A DNA stretch of 64,000 bases, from assembly GCA_022844275.1 (NCBI GenBank), contig JALHMB010000006.1:339001-403000 (forward strand), read 5' to 3'. Of this stretch, positions 18,500 through 26,776 are shown piece after piece. A program made the translations under genes and the position numbers. The notes under the pieces were generated by a model that saw only the letters and a list, made by a program, of their open reading frames with translations, was not told where the DNA came from and did not search any database. Numbering within the stretch: the first letter of the stretch is position 1; each line of letters opens with the position of its first letter. Source of the stretch: Hyphomicrobiaceae bacterium (GTDB taxonomy: Bacteria; Pseudomonadota; Alphaproteobacteria; Rhizobiales; Hyphomicrobiaceae).

Positions 18500-19717
18500 T
18501 CAGCTCGGCTCGACCCAGGGTGCGGGGACGATGAACCGCGACCCGACGGTGTTGAAACCGTTGTGCGTACTGGTGAGCGCGGCGAGGCGAAGCGCGCGAA
18601 TGAATTGACCGGCAAGCGTCTTGTTCCAAAACCAGCGGTTCACTTGCGCGCTCGATGGCTGCGGTCCGACCGCCTGTACGGCTTCGCTGTAGATGGCCTT
18701 GATGTCGTCTGCGATGGTGCGCAGAAGGAGCGCCGAGGACAGACCCTCAACCATCGACACCGGTACCTCGCCGCCGAGGAAGCGCGCCGCAAATGGTGCC
18801 CACTGCTCCGGCGGCAAATGCGAAAGGCCGACGGTGGTGCGGCCGAACCGACGTTGCGCGGCCTCCCAATGTGGACGCACCAGCTCGATCTCAGCCGTAA
18901 GCGCCGCCGCCCAGCCGTCCGCATCGCCCGGCAGGACGGACGGTAGAACCGGCAGACCAACCTGGGGCGTCCAGCCGACAGTGTCCTTCATGCTCGGGGC
19001 ATCGTCGGGGAAGTCGACAAGAATAACCGGGCCGTCGCGGCGCTCGAGCAGTCCAAGCGCCGCCATAAGCACGCGGCGCTGAAAGTGCGGATCCTCAGGC
19101 TCGCCGAGCGGTCGGCCGAGCGGAAACGGCACCCAGAGACTGCGCGGCGACTTGGTGCTCTCGAGATGCGGACGCACGAGCCCGATCACCACCGTCGCGA
19201 TGCCTCTCGTCTCGATCATATGGCCTAGCGCGCTCACGGCGCGCGTGCAGAACGGTCAGACAGGGCACAGAAGGACGGCGTCCACCTCCTGCTGCTTCAG
19301 GAGGCCCACAATGCCGTCCGCCGTCTCCGACATCGTCGCGGGGTCGGTCGATCCCATAACCGAGTAGTGCATGTCAGCGACGGCGCCAATCGTGCCTTCG
19401 GCCGCAAGCTCGCGCAGGCGATCGATTGGATAAGCAACGTTGATGTCGCGCTGAAATCCGGCCCGATCGAAGTTGATCGAGATGTGGCTCATCAGCATAT
19501 CCGCGGGTGCCAATGATGACGGCAGCTTGCGGAATTCGGCAGTACCTGCCGGAAATGGCATCTGCGAGCGCTCGATCAGCGCCGCGCTTGTCAGGATGGC
19601 GATCCGACATTCCGAAAGCGGCTTGGGAACGACCCAAGGCGAGCCAGGAAGTTCGGGACAGGCCAAACCCACAACTGCATCTCGGGTCGGCTGCGGGATA
19701 TCCTCGATACGGGCCAT
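18500..19717 (-). CDS. putative selenoprotein, GrdB/PrdB reductase family (in-frame UGA read as selenocysteine)
   Basis: Two open segments in the same frame, 19717-19259 and 19255-18500, are separated by a single TGA at 19256-19258. Read through, they give one 405-residue protein with selenocysteine at position 154 in CPV-U-PFCTR, a UxxC redox motif. The part before the UGA matches the D-proline reductase PrdB pattern, including SHISINFDRAGFQRDIN, YPIDRLRELAAEG and ADMHYSVMG. The sequence after the UGA continues the family (AVSALGHMIETRGIATVVIG). A 6-bp hairpin with a CGUGA loop begins 11 nt after the UGA. A strong ribosome-binding site (AAGGGGG) precedes the ATG. No sel genes are in the window. 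The alternative is a pseudogene or two separate ORFs. Confidence 0.82.
19228..19244 (-). promoter_or_regulatory. candidate bacterial SECIS hairpin
   Basis: In the mRNA, GCGCGC-CGUGA-GCGCGC forms a perfect 6-bp stem with a 5-nt loop containing GU. The loop starts 18 nt after the UGA at 19256-19258. This agrees with the known layout of bacterial SECIS elements, which lie just downstream of the UGA inside the coding region. Confidence 0.6.
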
Positions 19718-19760
19718 GGTCCCCCTTGTCGTTCGCTATTGCGTCTGCGCCGCCAAGACA

Positions 19761-19772
19761 CTGGTTAACCAG
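19761..19772. promoter_or_regulatory. palindrome upstream of the selenoprotein gene
   Basis: CTGGTTAACCAG is a perfect 12-bp palindrome 44 bp before the start codon at 19717. It may be an operator; no regulator is assigned. Confidence 0.35.
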
Positions 19773-19950
19773 CCAATGCATAACACGCTCACTGCGTGAA
19801 GCGTGCCGGCACGAGCGCGGATCAGCGTACCAGATTTTGCAGCTCGTCAGAGATCGTCAACTCGGCCCCTTGGCTGGGGTCTCGCCTTTGTCACCATGGG
19901 CCTCTATCGTGGAATGCCAGCCTTGAAATGAAGCGGAGCACACGGTCCCA

Positions 19951-20727
19951 ATGCGCATTCTCGTGACCAACGACGACGGCATCGACGCGCCAGGTCTGCA
20001 CGCGCTGCGCCAAATCGCCGAGGAGGTCGCGGGACCGGATGGCGAGATCTGGGTGTTCGCGCCGGAGACGAACCAGTCGGGCACTGGCCACTCGCTCTCG
20101 CTCAACGAGCCTCTACGCATGCGTCAGGTGAGCCCGCGCGTCTATGCCGTGCGCGGCACGCCGACCGATAGCGTGATCATGGGCACGCGGCATGTGCTCA
20201 AGGATGGCGGGCCGGATCTCGTGCTGAGCGGCGTCAACCGCGGTGCCAACATGGCGGAGGATGTGACCTACTCAGGCACGATCGCCGGGGCCTTCGAGGG
20301 CACGATGCTTGGCATCCGATCCATGGCGCTCTCGCTCTCCTATGGCATGCGTTCGCCGGCCGACAATCTGCGCTGGGAGACCCCGCTCGCCCACGCCCCG
20401 CGCATCATCCGGAATCTGCTGGCTTACGATTGGCCCGCAGGCGTGCTGATGAATATCAACTTCCCGGATTGCCTGCCCGACGAGGTCGTGTCCCTCGACG
20501 TCACGGAACAAGGCCGCCGGGACATCAACCCGCTAGGCGTCGAGGAGCGGCACGACACCTGGGGCACGCCGTACTATTGGCTCGGCTTTGCCCGCCGCCG
20601 CTCCCACCCGCAGGAGGGCACCGACCTCTGGTCGGTTTACAACAACCGGATCTCGGTCACCCCGCTGACGCTCAACATGACCGACCGCGCGATGCACCAA
20701 AAATTACGGGGCAACCTGGTGCTTTGA
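19951..20727 (+). CDS. surE: 5'/3'-nucleotidase SurE
   Basis: This 258-residue metal-dependent nucleoside monophosphate phosphatase is linked to stationary-phase survival and nucleotide pool control. The N-terminal MRILVTNDDGIDAPG holds the Asp pair of the metal site, and LSGVNRGANMAEDVTYSGT is the second signature. FAPETNQSGTGHSLSL is also conserved. Length is normal. In many proteobacteria surE is followed by pcm or nlpD, but here the next plus-strand gene is a LysR regulator and no such partner is present. The start is preceded by AAGCGGAGC. Confidence 0.96.
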   Translation: MRILVTNDDGIDAPGLHALRQIAEEVAGPDGEIWVFAPETNQSGTGHSLSLNEPLRMRQVSPRVYAVRGTPTDSVIMGTRHVLKDGGPDLVLSGVNRGANMAEDVTYSGTIAGAFEGTMLGIRSMALSLSYGMRSPADNLRWETPLAHAPRIIRNLLAYDWPAGVLMNINFPDCLPDEVVSLDVTEQGRRDINPLGVEERHDTWGTPYYWLGFARRRSHPQEGTDLWSVYNNRISVTPLTLNMTDRAMHQKLRGNLVL

Positions 20728-20799
20728 CCAAGCTGCCCCGCAAGGGTCGGGACGCGGAATCTGAGGGAGGGCGTACGAAACCCGCGCCCCGCTATTCGT

Positions 20800-20988
20800 T
20801 CAACCCAGCCGCAACTTGGGCTGCTTGTAGTTGAAATCCGCGTTTTCGTTCTCGCGCCTCTCCGGCCGGGAGAACAGGCTCTGAAGGATGCTCCACACGG
20901 CCTTCGAGCGCTCGACGCGTGCCTTACGCATTGAGTTCTCGATCAGCTCGCTGGTGATCTCAGGATGGTTCCAGATATTGTTGCTCAT
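20800..20988 (-). CDS. small hypothetical protein divergent from LysR
   Basis: A 62-residue protein (MSNNIWNHPEITSELIENSM) has a central amphipathic helix (RKARVERSKAVWSILQSLF) and a charged C-terminus. The ribosome-binding site GAGGTGAG is well placed. Small helical proteins of this sort often sit beside GcvA-like LysR regulators in alphaproteobacteria, but I cannot assign a family with certainty. It faces away from the LysR gene across a 109-bp promoter region with an inverted repeat, so it may be the regulator's target. Confidence 0.65.
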   Translation of the reverse strand: MSNNIWNHPEITSELIENSMRKARVERSKAVWSILQSLFSRPERRENENADFNYKQPKLRLG

Positions 20989-21017
20989 GTTAGCTCACCT
21001 CAACTCTTGTTTTGTTT

Positions 21018-21034
21018 GTGCATCATATATGCAC
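21018..21034. promoter_or_regulatory. inverted repeat in the divergent promoter region
   Basis: GTGCAT-n5-ATGCAC lies 30 bp before the small gene start and 64 bp before the LysR start. The position fits an operator for the divergent pair, possibly bound by the LysR protein itself. Confidence 0.45.
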
Positions 21035-21097
21035 TATGATTACGTGAGATTCAAACGAGGCTTCCTCACCTCATGATTGAGATAAACTAATAGATCG

Positions 21098-22159
21098 ATG
21101 CATAAGCTGCTGCCGCCCCTCAACTCGCTCCGCGCCTTCGAGGCGACCGCCCGGCACCTGAGCTTCTCGCGCGCCGCGGAGGAACTGAACGTGACGCCGG
21201 CCGCCCTCAGCCATCAGGTTGCGGGCCTCGAAGCCTTCCTCGGGGAGCGGCTCTTCAACCGCAGTGCCCGTACCATTTCACTCACCCCCGCGGGGGAGTC
21301 GCTCTACCCGGGCCTCAGCGCAGCCTTTGCTCAGATTCGTCAGTCGGTTGAACGCGTTATGGAGACGGGCGACGGACAGATCCTGGTCGTCAGCGCTCCG
21401 CCCGGCCTTACTGCGAAGTGGCTCGTGCCGCGGCTCTATCGCCTACTGACGGCGCACCCGGAGCTTGATGTCCGCGTTTCGGCAAGCCTCACGCTCGCAA
21501 GCTTTTCCGGCGACGGCATCGACGTGGCCGTCCGCAACGGCAGGCCACCCTTTCCGGGCCTGTGGTCGCGCAAATTTCTCGAGATCGAGAGCCTGCCCGT
21601 TGTCAGTCCGCGCCTGATGGAGCAGCACGGGCCGCTGGAGACGCCCGACGACCTCGCCCGCTTCCCGATCATCCATGACGACTCGCTCGGCCGCATGTTC
21701 GGCTTGCCGACTTGGCTCGACTGGCTGCGGGCTGCTGGTGCCGAACACGTGGACCTCGGCCGCGGCCTCCACTTCTCGAGCGCCGACCACGCCATCGAGG
21801 CAGCGTTGGAGGGGGCCGGCGTGCTGCTCGGTGTCCGTTCCCTTGCCTTGGACGACGTGCGCCTCGGCCGCCTCGTGTTTCCTTTCGAGCTGGCGCTGCC
21901 CACGGATCGCGCGTTCTACGTGGTGTGCCCGGAGGGGCACGAGACCCGTCCCAAGATTGCCGCCTTCTGCGCCTGGATCCTCGACGAGGTCGCGAGGCTC
22001 GGCCTCGCCTGCCCGGATGATGACGCTCTACCAGCGAGCCCCAGACCGCGGCGGGGCCGGAAACCCGTCAGCGCGGCTGAAAGTGATCCCAGCCGGAGCG
22101 CTCCGGCGCCAGCGGCTCGCCCCGCGCGTCGAGAACGTGCACCTCGGGCGCGGAAGTGA
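21098..22159 (+). CDS. LysR family transcriptional regulator, GcvA-like
   Basis: The protein has 353 residues. The N-terminal winged HTH is PPLNSLRAFEATARHLSFSR with AAEELNVTPAALSHQVAGLE, the hallmark of the GcvA/AmpR-like group. The effector-binding domain runs from about residue 90 to 300. After that comes an unusual Pro/Arg/Ala-rich tail of about 35 residues. The last 92 bp overlap the 3' end of thiL on the opposite strand, so the tail is encoded within the thiL region and may be a late extension caused by stop loss. The likely target is the divergent small gene or itself. Confidence 0.88.
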   Translation: MHKLLPPLNSLRAFEATARHLSFSRAAEELNVTPAALSHQVAGLEAFLGERLFNRSARTISLTPAGESLYPGLSAAFAQIRQSVERVMETGDGQILVVSAPPGLTAKWLVPRLYRLLTAHPELDVRVSASLTLASFSGDGIDVAVRNGRPPFPGLWSRKFLEIESLPVVSPRLMEQHGPLETPDDLARFPIIHDDSLGRMFGLPTWLDWLRAAGAEHVDLGRGLHFSSADHAIEAALEGAGVLLGVRSLALDDVRLGRLVFPFELALPTDRAFYVVCPEGHETRPKIAAFCAWILDEVARLGLACPDDDALPASPRPRRGRKPVSAAESDPSRSAPAPAARPARRERAPRARK

Positions 22160-23078
22160 TCTCGCCAATCCGCGCGACCGCGACACCGCTCAGCCGCGCC
22201 GCTGCCTCGAAGGCTGAGCATGCCGTCGGCGGGATCGCAGCGAGGATCTCGTAGTCATCGCCGGCAGCGATCACATCCCGGATCCGCGCCGGCTCGGCCG
22301 CGAGCGCACGACGCATGGCGGCGGACAACGGCAGCTCAGTCGCCACGGCTTGCGCGCCAACGCCGGACGCCCGGCACATGCGGCCGAGGTCTTTCATGAG
22401 GCCATCCGAAAGATCCATGGCGGCGCGCGCATGCGTGCGTAGGGCTTCGGCCAGGGCGATGCGTGGCTGCGGCCTGAGATAGCGTCCGAGCGCATACGCT
22501 GCTTCATCCGCACTGAGCCCGAGCCGCGCCGCGAGCGCGCCATCCAATTTGAGCGCGAGCCCCAGTGCGGCATCGCCGAGGGTACCCGAGACATAGAGGA
22601 CATCGCCCACCTGCGCGGCGGCCCGACGCACCATGCCCCCCATCGGCACTTCGCCGATCACCGTTATTGCGATCGAGAAATGACCGGGCGTTCGATCCGT
22701 ATCGCCACCAGCGAGATGAATGCCGAACGCACGCTGCGCCGCGCCAAGACCTTCGGCGAAGCGCGCCATCCACGTGCGCTCCGGTGCCTCGGGCAACGAC
22801 AGCGACATGAGATAGATGCGCGGGGTCGCGCCCTTCGCCGCAAGGTCCGAGAGGTTTACTGCGAGGGCCTTCCAGGCAATGTCGGCCGCATCGTCATCGG
22901 CAAAGAAGTGCACGCCTGCGACGACGGGATCCGTCTTCAGAACCAGCTCGCATCCGGGCGTCGGCGCCAGCACGGCGCAATCATCCCTGAGACCGAGCGC
23001 GCCGGGAAAGCCTGCCGCCAGCGGCGCCAGGAAAGTGCCGACGAGTTCGTCCTCGCTATGGATGTGCGTATCGCCCAA
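22068..23078 (-). CDS. thiL: thiamine-monophosphate kinase
   Basis: This enzyme phosphorylates thiamine monophosphate to the pyrophosphate cofactor. It has 336 residues of the AIRS/PurM fold. Conserved segments include GLRDDCAVL (metal-binding Asp pair), TDPVVAGVHFF, AWKALAVNLSDLAAKGA, LAGGDTDRTPG and AMDLSDGLMKDL. I chose the TTG start at 23078 because GGAGAAG sits 6-8 nt upstream and no ATG gives the family N-terminus. ThiL belongs to the same superfamily as SelD but the motifs here are ThiL, so it does not supply selenophosphate. Its 3' end overlaps the convergent LysR gene by 92 bp. Confidence 0.92.
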   Translation of the reverse strand: MGDTHIHSEDELVGTFLAPLAAGFPGALGLRDDCAVLAPTPGCELVLKTDPVVAGVHFFADDDAADIAWKALAVNLSDLAAKGATPRIYLMSLSLPEAPERTWMARFAEGLGAAQRAFGIHLAGGDTDRTPGHFSIAITVIGEVPMGGMVRRAAAQVGDVLYVSGTLGDAALGLALKLDGALAARLGLSADEAAYALGRYLRPQPRIALAEALRTHARAAMDLSDGLMKDLGRMCRASGVGAQAVATELPLSAAMRRALAAEPARIRDVIAAGDDYEILAAIPPTACSAFEAAARLSGVAVARIGEITSAPEVHVLDARGEPLAPERSGWDHFQPR

Positions 23079-23219
23079 CGCCGCTTCTCCGTCCGTACTT
23101 TACCAAACCTACCATGGATTTATCGCCCTGCCGCACGATCCAGGTAGGCACGGACGCGTCCTGTGTGGCACATCTCAGGAATAAACCTCAATAAATCGCA
23201 AGCCAGGAAACCGCCCCCC

Positions 23220-25241
23220 ATGACCGCCTTTCCGCGCCTCACGGCCCCGCTCGACCTCGGCTACATCAAGCTGCCGAACCGCGCCATCATGGGCTCCATG
23301 CACACCGGTCTCGAGACCATGGACCGGCACATCGAGCGCACGGCGCGCTTCTATGCGGAACGCGCGCGCGGCGAGTCAGCGCTGATCGTGACGGGCGGCT
23401 ATTCACCGAACGCGGAGGGACTCTTCGGCCCCGATGGCCCGGAAGTGAGCCGCGCGGAGCACATTCCCGACCACCGTCACATAACGAGCGCCGTGCACGC
23501 CGAGGGTGGACGCATCGCGCTGCAGATCCTGCACGCGGGCCGCTACGCAAAGCACAAGGGCCTCGTTGGGCCTTCGACGCTGGCCTCGCCCATCAATCCG
23601 CTGCAACCCCGGCGCATGACGGCCGCCGACATCGAGCGCACGATCGAGGACTTCGCCATCTCGACGGCACTCGCGCGAGAAGCCGGCTACGATGGCGTCG
23701 AGATCATGGCCTCCGAGGGCTATCTCATCAACGAGTTCACGGCGAAGCGCACGAACGATCGCGATGACGAGTGGGGCGGCAGCCTCGAAAACCGCCTGCG
23801 CCTGCCCGTCGAGATAATGAAGCGCGTGCGGGAGCGCGTCGGGCATGATTTTCTCATCATCTACCGCATTTCATCGATCGATCTTGTCGAGGGCGGGCTC
23901 ACGGGCGACGAGATCATCGCCCAGGCGAAGGCGGCCGAGGCGGCCGGCGCGTCGATCCTCAATCAAGGTATTGGCTGGCATGAAGCGCGCGTGCCGACCA
24001 TCGCGCAAAAGGTGCCGCGCGCAGCATGGCTGTTCGCAGCGCGGCGCCTGAAGGAAGCGGTGAAGATCCCCGTCGTCGCCTCGAACCGCATTAACACGCC
24101 GGCGCTGGCAGAGGAGGCCTTGGCTTCGGGCGCTGCCGATCTCGTCTCCATGGCGCGGCCTTGGCTCGCCGATCCGCACTTCATGCGCAAAGCACGCGCC
24201 GGCAAGCCTGAAGAGGTCAACGTCTGCATTGCCTGCAATCAAGCGTGTCTCGACTACATCTTCTCAAGCCGGGCGGCGAGCTGCCTCGTCAATCCGATCA
24301 CGGGGCGCGAGCTCGATTTCGATGCCTTCCCGAAACCCCAGAAGAAGAAGCGTGTCGCCGTGGTCGGTGCGGGACCTGCCGGTCTTGCCTGCGCGACGAC
24401 GGCCGCCGAGCGCGGGCACGACGTGACACTCTACGAAGCCGCGCCATCGATCGGCGGACAGCTCAACATCGCCCGCAACATCCCCGGCAAGGAAGAGTTC
24501 GACGAGACCATCCGCTACTTCCGGACCATGATCGCGAAGCGTGGCGTCGCGCTTGCGACCGGCAAATCTGCCGAAGTCAGCGATCTCGCCGGAAAGTTCG
24601 ACGAGGTGGTGGTGGCGACCGGCGTTCGCCCGCGCACGCCGGACATTCCCGGCATCGACGATCCGCGCTGCGTTTCCTACATCGACATTCTCATGGGTCG
24701 CGTGCAGGCAGGCGGCCGCGTCGCCATCATCGGTGCGGGCGGCATCGGCTTCGACGTCGCGGAATATCTTTCCGGTCCGTCGCAGAAGGAGGCCGCGAGT
24801 GTCGCGCACTTCCTGCACGAATGGGGCGTCGATACCGGCATCAGCGTGCCCGGCGCGCTCGCGACACCGGCCGAGCCTGAGATCAAACGCCAGATCGTCA
24901 TGCTGCAGCGGAAGCCTGGCCGCATGGGCCGCACGCTCGGCCTTTCCACGGGCTGGGTGCTGCGCATCGCGCTCGCCAAGCGTAAGGTCGCGCAGTTGAC
25001 CGGCGTCACGTATCAGAAAATCGACGCGGACGGCCTGCATATTCTCGTCGGCGAAGAAGCGCGCGTGCTGCCGGTCGATACGATCGTGGTCTGCGCCGGC
25101 CAGGAGAGTGAGCGCACGCTCGCCGACAATCTCTTTGCCGCTGGTACGACGCCGCACGTGATCGGCGGCGCCGACGTTGCCGCCGAGCTCGATGCCATGC
25201 GCGCCATCGACCAGGGTGTGCGGCTCGCCTATTCGTTCTGA
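23220..25241 (+). CDS. fadH: NADPH-dependent 2,4-dienoyl-CoA reductase (FadH-like)
   Basis: This 673-residue flavo-iron-sulfur enzyme reduces 2,4-dienoyl-CoA during beta-oxidation of unsaturated fatty acids. The N-terminal TIM barrel binds FMN (residues 1-325). The 4Fe-4S ligands follow the pattern CxxCxxxC then C 11 residues later, starting at Cys336 (CIACNQACL). The C-terminal half binds FAD (VVGAGPAGLACATTAAERG) and NADPH (IIGAGGIGFDVAEYL). Length equals E. coli FadH. The ATG at 23220 is chosen over an upstream frame extension. An SDR follows 20 bp later on the same strand, so they probably form an operon. Confidence 0.93.
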   Translation: MTAFPRLTAPLDLGYIKLPNRAIMGSMHTGLETMDRHIERTARFYAERARGESALIVTGGYSPNAEGLFGPDGPEVSRAEHIPDHRHITSAVHAEGGRIALQILHAGRYAKHKGLVGPSTLASPINPLQPRRMTAADIERTIEDFAISTALAREAGYDGVEIMASEGYLINEFTAKRTNDRDDEWGGSLENRLRLPVEIMKRVRERVGHDFLIIYRISSIDLVEGGLTGDEIIAQAKAAEAAGASILNQGIGWHEARVPTIAQKVPRAAWLFAARRLKEAVKIPVVASNRINTPALAEEALASGAADLVSMARPWLADPHFMRKARAGKPEEVNVCIACNQACLDYIFSSRAASCLVNPITGRELDFDAFPKPQKKKRVAVVGAGPAGLACATTAAERGHDVTLYEAAPSIGGQLNIARNIPGKEEFDETIRYFRTMIAKRGVALATGKSAEVSDLAGKFDEVVVATGVRPRTPDIPGIDDPRCVSYIDILMGRVQAGGRVAIIGAGGIGFDVAEYLSGPSQKEAASVAHFLHEWGVDTGISVPGALATPAEPEIKRQIVMLQRKPGRMGRTLGLSTGWVLRIALAKRKVAQLTGVTYQKIDADGLHILVGEEARVLPVDTIVVCAGQESERTLADNLFAAGTTPHVIGGADVAAELDAMRAIDQGVRLAYSF

Positions 25242-25261
25242 GAAATGGGAGAGATGATCCA

Positions 25262-26023
25262 ATGATCCGTTACGATCTATCCGGCAAAACCGCGCTCGTT
25301 ACGGGCGGGGCCTCGGGCATTGGCCTCGCGGCCGTCGAGCAGCTCGCGCGATCCGGCGCCAAGGTCGCGATCAACCATCTCGCGGATGATCCGCGCGGCT
25401 CGGAGGTCGTGGCGCGGCTCTCGGGCGAGGGCATGGATGTGATCGCGGCGCCGGGCAACGTCGGCGATCCCTTTGATGCCGTGCGGATGGTCGAGAGCGC
25501 CGTGCAGGAGCTTGGACGCCTCGATCTGCTCGTCGCGAATGCGGGCACGCCGGGTACGCGCCGCAAGATCCTCCCCGAAGAGCTCGATCTCATCACCGAG
25601 GAGCTTTGGCAGACGGTCATTCAGGTGAACCTGCTCGGTGTGTTCCGCTGCGCGAAGGCGGCAGCGCCCGCGCTCAAGGCATCGCACGGCGCCATCGTGA
25701 GCACAGCGTCCATTGCTGGCCTCGGCTTTGCCGGCAGCAGCCTCGCCTATGGCGCGACGAAGGCCGGCGTCGTCAGTCTCACGCAGAACCTCGCGCGGGC
25801 GCTCGGCCCCGAGGTACGAGTGAATGCCGTTGCGCCGGGCTCGGTCGACAGCCCGTGGATGGTCGAGTGGACGAATGCCCAGGTCGCGGCGATGACCGAC
25901 AAGGCCCTGCTCAAGCGGCGCTGCACGCCGGATGATATCGCCGAGGTGATCGTGTTCCTCGGCTGCGGCGCTTCGATGGTGACCGGGCAGACGATCACGG
26001 TCGATGGTGGGTTGACGCTTTAG
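25262..26023 (+). CDS. SDR family oxidoreductase
   Basis: A 253-residue classical short-chain dehydrogenase has the cofactor motif TGGASGIG (residues 14-21), NAG in LLVANAGTPG, and the catalytic Tyr163-x3-Lys167 (YGATK). The C-terminus ends with the common TGQTITVDGGLTL. Substrate is not predictable; 3-hydroxyacyl or hydroxy-acid dehydrogenase activity would fit the fadH-like neighbour. It starts 20 bp after fadH and rsmE begins one base after its stop codon, so the three genes look co-transcribed. Confidence 0.9.
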   Translation: MIRYDLSGKTALVTGGASGIGLAAVEQLARSGAKVAINHLADDPRGSEVVARLSGEGMDVIAAPGNVGDPFDAVRMVESAVQELGRLDLLVANAGTPGTRRKILPEELDLITEELWQTVIQVNLLGVFRCAKAAAPALKASHGAIVSTASIAGLGFAGSSLAYGATKAGVVSLTQNLARALGPEVRVNAVAPGSVDSPWMVEWTNAQVAAMTDKALLKRRCTPDDIAEVIVFLGCGASMVTGQTITVDGGLTL

Positions 26024-26024
26024 A

Positions 26025-26768
26025 ATGCCTGAACCCTACGACTTCCGCAGCCCGCGACTGTACGTCGAGGCCAACCTCGGCGACGGCGCGGCAGTGCCGC
26101 TGGAACGCGAGCAGGCGAACTATCTCCTCAACGTCTTGCGGCTCGGCAGCGGCGACAGCGTCCTCGTCTTCAATGGTCGCGATGGCGAATGGCTGACGCG
26201 CATCGAAGTGGCGGGCAAGCGGAACGCGCGCCTAACCATCGAGAAACAGACGCGACCACAGTCGAGCGGCCCCGATCTCCACTACCTCTTCGCGCCGCTG
26301 AAGCGCGCGCGTCTCGACTACATGGTGCAGAAGGCAACCGAGATGGGCGTCGCGCGCCTGCAGCCTGTCCTGACGCGCCACACGGTCGCCGAACGCGTCA
26401 ACGGCGAGCGTATGCGGGCGAACGTCATCGAGGCGGCGGAGCAGTGCGGCATCCTGCGCGTGCCCGAGGTCGCGGCGCCGGAACGTCTCGATCGCGTCCT
26501 CGCGGCGTGGGACGCAGGCCGCCGCCTTATCTTCTGCGATGAAGGCGCGCCGATCGCCGATCCCGTCGCGGCATTGCGCGAAATCGCACCCGGACCGCTC
26601 GCCGTGCTCATCGGCCCCGAGGGCGGCTTTGCGCCGGAGGAGCGCGAGGCGCTGATCGCACTGCCGTTCGTCACGCGCCTTGCCATGGGGCCGCGCATCA
26701 TGCGCGCGGACACCGCCGCCGTCGCCGCGCTGACACTCGTCAATGCGGTGCTCGGGGATTGGCGCTGA
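26025..26768 (+). CDS. rsmE: 16S rRNA (uracil1498-N3)-methyltransferase
   Basis: This 247-residue SPOUT-class methyltransferase modifies U1498 of 16S rRNA. Conserved segments are FAPLKRARLDYMVQKATEMG, VLTRHTVAERVN, LIGPEGGFAPEE and MGPRIMRADTAAVAALTLV, the last forming the knot that binds S-adenosylmethionine. Length is typical. It follows the SDR gene with one base between them and converges on ruvA with 8 bp between stops. In many genomes rsmE neighbours glutamate-cysteine ligase, which is not seen here. Confidence 0.95.
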   Translation: MPEPYDFRSPRLYVEANLGDGAAVPLEREQANYLLNVLRLGSGDSVLVFNGRDGEWLTRIEVAGKRNARLTIEKQTRPQSSGPDLHYLFAPLKRARLDYMVQKATEMGVARLQPVLTRHTVAERVNGERMRANVIEAAEQCGILRVPEVAAPERLDRVLAAWDAGRRLIFCDEGAPIADPVAALREIAPGPLAVLIGPEGGFAPEEREALIALPFVTRLAMGPRIMRADTAAVAALTLVNAVLGDWR

Positions 26769-26776
26769 GGACGGCG

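Noticed and set aside
18500-19717. Two separate genes or a simple nonsense pseudogene at the in-frame TGA
   Set aside because: The family similarity continues unbroken across the TGA. The TGA falls exactly at the known selenocysteine site and no other damage is visible. A pseudogene cannot be fully excluded without the sel genes.
22068-23078. Reading the AIRS-family gene as selD to support the selenoprotein
   Set aside because: Its motifs (TDPVVAGVHFF, AGGDTDRTPG) are those of ThiL and the SelD Cys/Sec N-terminal motif is absent.
24264-25262. Minus-strand open frame (332 codons) antisense to the dienoyl-CoA reductase
   Set aside because: It is antisense to a gene with intact FAD and NADPH motifs and is rich in Arg/His/Asp, typical of shadow frames.
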